Below are positions 61,013 through 64,000 of a DNA stretch of 64,000 bases, piece after piece. A model generated the notes under the pieces. That model saw only the letters and a program-made list of their open reading frames with translations. It did no database searches and was not told the origin of the DNA. Both the position numbers and the translations under genes were made by a program. Source of the stretch: Thunnus maccoyii. Lineage: Eukaryota; Chordata; Actinopteri; Scombriformes; Scombridae. The stretch is taken from positions 13,063,111 to 13,127,110 of the forward strand of contig NC_056552.1 in assembly GCF_910596095.1 (NCBI RefSeq). Direction: 5' to 3'. Each line of letters opens with the position of its first letter. Position 1 is the stretch's first letter.

Positions 61013-63200
61013 GTATGCACAAACATCTTACTGTGTCCTTTACTCTGCTATCACACTTACAGAGTCACATCTCAAACACATTTTTTTGTGTCAGATAAAG
61101 TGACATATTGCTCAAGCCACCATGTGGTTTAATAGGCTTGCAATTTATCTTCTCCCATCCTTTGGAAAGCCAGTTCAAATATCTTCAGATTTGAAAAGAA
61201 CATTTGGCAAAATGTGGTAGTTTAGTGTAACTTTGGACCAACTGTAGTTAAAACTCAACAAATACAGATGTCCATGTATTTGTGTCAAAGTTTCAGAAAA
61301 GAATAAACAGGAGTGGGATTATTTTCCACTGAGGCAACAATCTAAATTTCCTTGAATTAAAAGAGAGGCACTTTACTGTTTTTCAACAGAGAGATGATGG
61401 AAAGTAATGACAGTAAATTGTGTTTGACAACTGTTGTTTGTTCTCAAAATATTCAAAATAAAAAAATATTCTCAAAATAAATAATATCCCCAAATATTGT
61501 TGTATTTGATTGCATCAAAGGGTTTTATCAAGTTTCATGTGATGGGATATTCACAGATTGCATAACCAGACGTAGTGGTAGAGGTTAAAAAAACAACTAT
61601 ATTTGAACAGTTTGTGTTTGTCTTTTTCTCATTCTGACACATGGACAAGAGATTCTTTGGTCCCGTTCTTAAGATTACTCAGTGTTTTGTTTATGTTAAC
61701 ATGACCTTGCAGTAAATCTATTAAAATCTTTTTTTTTCTTTTTCTTCTAATTATAACATATTATCCAAAGTTAAAGTAACATGAGGTTCATCAGGTCTTT
61801 TCTCATTACTGGTTGATCTGTTGTGGCTACAATGACAAAATGAGGTGGACCGTAATGATCTATCACATATTATAATGTCACAAATTTGTCAACCAACATA
61901 ATGGACACATATACATACTTAATTACAAGATTCAGACAAAATATGTGTTCTGATGTGACAATTAAAAACAAATTTGTGATCCCCCCCAAGATACCTAAGT
62001 AATGAATAATTGATGCAATAGTGCAATCAGTCCTACATGAAAAGAAAAACAGTTACAGCCTCATGTTTTATTTAACTGTTTAAGGTATTTAAGAGAGGAT
62101 TCTGGAGGAAGATTGATTTTCAGGTGGTTTACAGGAAGTTGTGATGTCTAATCATGCAGTATTGACATAATTTCTAACTCCAATTAAATCTGGATTTTAA
62201 GGATTTATCTCCAGCACCATAGCGGTGATAAATGCACACCAGCTTAATGACACTAAATACCTTAGAGCTTTCAGAGCTAATTCAAAATATTCTACATATA
62301 TATACACATATACAGTACCGCCAGTAGGAAGTATAAAAAGTCATTCACCCAAAGAAGAAACTATCAGTAAGTTGTTTAAAATCTCTCAAGAGATCAAAAC
62401 AACAGCAAGTCACTAGTCTTAGAAGAAAAGAGGATTTGCAGCTGTTGTTTCTCTCATTAGTGGCTTTGAATTCAATGAGTATTTTGGGGAACGGCTGGTT
62501 TATCCCTTTTTTCCTGAGGACAGATCTGCCTCGAGTATCCGATTATATAAGTGAATGTATCTTTCACTTATATAATCGTGTATATGCATTTGTTGAGAGC
62601 GATTTTTGTGGACGAAACTTCCCAGATGAGAAATTTAGCAGCAGTTATCAGCAATAACCCTAAAAATAAAAACATTATAAAAGTGTCATCTCTATATTTT
62701 TATGTGGAGTTTATTGCTCTTTTTAATTTTGTGTTACTGAAAACTTGAACCTGAAAAACAAACACATAATGTTCTGTTGATTGCATGGATTTTAACAGTC
62801 AAACAATATGAGGTTTTGATGATTATTTGATGACTATTGTTTTATAAGAAAAGTATCAGAGAGGTAATATTGTTTATTTTAGGAATGTGTAAAGAGAATA
62901 TCTCGGAGAAGACAAAAACAAGCTGGAAAACATCACAATATTACCAATATTGCCTCATTAATCACTTATTATTATTACAAAATGTTAACAATGTTGGGAC
63001 ATTAATATTAGCAGTCAGTAGTAGTAGTAACAGTCTTTATATGTCTTGTTTGTGTGGTTATGGAGTTACTAACTTTTTGTTTAAATGTCTACCACACACT
63101 ACAGTGTATTTCCCTTAAGTCAGTGGTGTAAGACTGTGTTTTCCTGACATCTTCATCTGGCCTTGATAGGAGTTAATAATACACTGAATATTCAACATTG
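61013..63200. other. Intergenic stretch, no gene recognised
   Basis: Strongly AT-rich. Open frames of 60-90 codons occur, but none has a family signature or good splice partners. A perfect short hairpin at 62540-62578 is the only clear structure. Confidence 0.65.
62540..62578. repeat. Perfect 16-bp hairpin
   Basis: Arms CGATTATATAAGTGAA (62540-62555) and its exact inverse (62563-62578) flank a 7-base loop. Confidence 0.9.
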
Positions 63201-63425
63201 ATGGAACAGTTGTGCAACAAGACTGAATAAAAGAAGAAGTCAGGTCTCCACACAGCACACATTTGGGATAACAACTATCCAGTAGGACAATTCATCAGGT
63301 AGGATGTCTTTTTGTTTTTGGATTGTGAAATGAATCTCAGTAATAATTAGGATAATATGTCTAATCTTCTCACACTTTTATTCATACAGACACTTGTGTA
63401 CAGAGACGTGACGTGTTGTGAAAAC

Positions 63426-63474
63426 ATGAAGACTGTGATTCTTGCTCTTCTGGTGTTGCTGGTCGTCAGTCAGG
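63426..63474 (+). CDS. Signal-peptide exon of a small secreted or GPI-anchored protein (partial)
   Basis: The first coding exon encodes MKTVILALLVLLVVSQ followed by a phase 1 donor (gtgagt). This is a classic cleavable signal peptide. A probable 5' UTR exon ends at 63298 (donor gtagga), and the acceptor for the coding exon is ttcatacag at 63389. A non-coding first exon plus a phase 1 intron just after the leader is the usual plan of teleost Ly6/uPAR/CD59-like genes, but many small secreted proteins share it. The mature protein is beyond the window or in the last 500 bases, where I recognised no further exon. A TATA-like AATAAAAG near 63225 may be the promoter. Confidence 0.6.
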
Positions 63475-63495
63475 GTGAGTTAACATTCAGGATAC

Positions 63496-63700
63496 AACCA
63501 GTGGTGGAAAGTAATTAAATACATTTACTCAAGTACTGTAATTAAGTGCAATTTTGAGGTACTTGTACTTTACTTGAGTGATGATTGATTTCCATTTGAT
63601 GCTACTTTATACTTCCACTCGACTACATTTCAGAGGGAAATATTGTATTTTCTACTCCACTACATTTATCTGACAACTTTAGTTACTTTTCAGATGAAGA
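63496..63700 (+). mobile_element. Teleost 'CAGTGGTGGAAAGTAA' MITE, 5' portion
   Basis: Starts CAGTGGTGGAAAGTAATTAA and continues ACTCAAGTACTGTAATTAAG, GTACTTGTACTTTACTTGAG and TACTCCACTACATTT, a very common fish repeat. It sits in the first coding intron of the signal-peptide gene. Its far-end relative is found at about 42135-42195. Confidence 0.75.
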
Positions 63701-64000
63701 TTTGACACAATGGATAATATAACAAGCTTTTAAAATGCAACACATTGTTAAAGATGAAACCAGTGGTTTCTGACCTTTTTGGCTTTCGACGTCTTACAAA
63801 AAGCAGTGTGTAGTCGTGGTAACATTGCAGATGTCTATGAGTTGTTAACAGCTCCACCAAATAGTGATTTTTCCCTCTAAACTTCTCACATGGTTTCATT
63901 TCAATAAATGTTCAAATGATTCAATATTTCACCAAAAATCAAATATTTGAGAAAAATTCTAAAAAATGAAAACAGATTTATGTATCAGAACTTTGTTTTT

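Noticed and set aside
62436..62657. 73-codon frame with a leader-like start
   Set aside because: The frame crosses the perfect hairpin at 62540-62578 and lacks any recognisable mature domain or introns expected of small secreted fish proteins.

Overview
The window looks like nuclear DNA of a teleost fish, probably a percomorph. It is AT-leaning, with small phase-conserved exons in GT-AG introns, many (CA)n/(GT)n microsatellites, and TTAA-flanked MITE-like repeats and tRNA-derived SINE remnants of kinds that recur in teleost introns. There is no bacterial, organellar or phage gene organisation. Species cannot be fixed from sequence alone.

Layout, all on the + strand. (1) 1-~860: last coding exons of a gene whose C-terminal tail resembles glycerol-3-phosphate acyltransferase 1 (gpam-like, tentative). 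(2) 860-4.9 kb: long gene-poor stretch. (3) 4.93-9.44 kb: a 13-exon gene for a short (454 aa) FERM protein of the FRMD6/FRMD1 (Willin) type, with an acidic insert in the FERM F2 lobe and a truncated C-terminal tail. (4) 11.11-16.48 kb: ghdc (GH3 domain containing), 11 coding exons, 630 aa, with the three adenylate-forming motifs recognisable. (5) 16.5-22.7 kb: intergenic DNA with several mobile-element remnants and the presumed kcnh4 promoter/5' UTR; no hypocretin (hcrt) gene was recognised here, although HCRT lies between GHDC and KCNH4 in human. (6) 22.76-59.95 kb: kcnh4 (ELK-type voltage-gated K+ channel, Kv12.3), 16 coding exons, 1224 aa, dominated by an 11 kb first intron and an 8.8 kb fourth intron filled with repeats. 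(7) 61-63.2 kb: nothing recognisable except a short perfect hairpin. (8) 63.2 kb to the end: 5' end of a small secreted or membrane-anchored protein gene (signal peptide exon only).

The ghdc-kcnh4 order and relative orientation match human 17q21, so this is a conserved synteny block. The genes are unrelated single-gene units: membrane excitability (kcnh4), a GH3-like enzyme fold (ghdc), a cortical FERM scaffold (frmd6-like) and possibly glycerolipid synthesis (gpam-like). The most notable observations are the intact GH3 catalytic motifs in ghdc, the apparent lack of hcrt, the short FERM protein, a 19-bp exon fragment repeated in an adjacent intron, a 26-A run directly on a ghdc splice donor, and an RFX X-box-like element with a tiny ATG/donor unit inside a kcnh4 intron. 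I found no convincing new multi-gene system.
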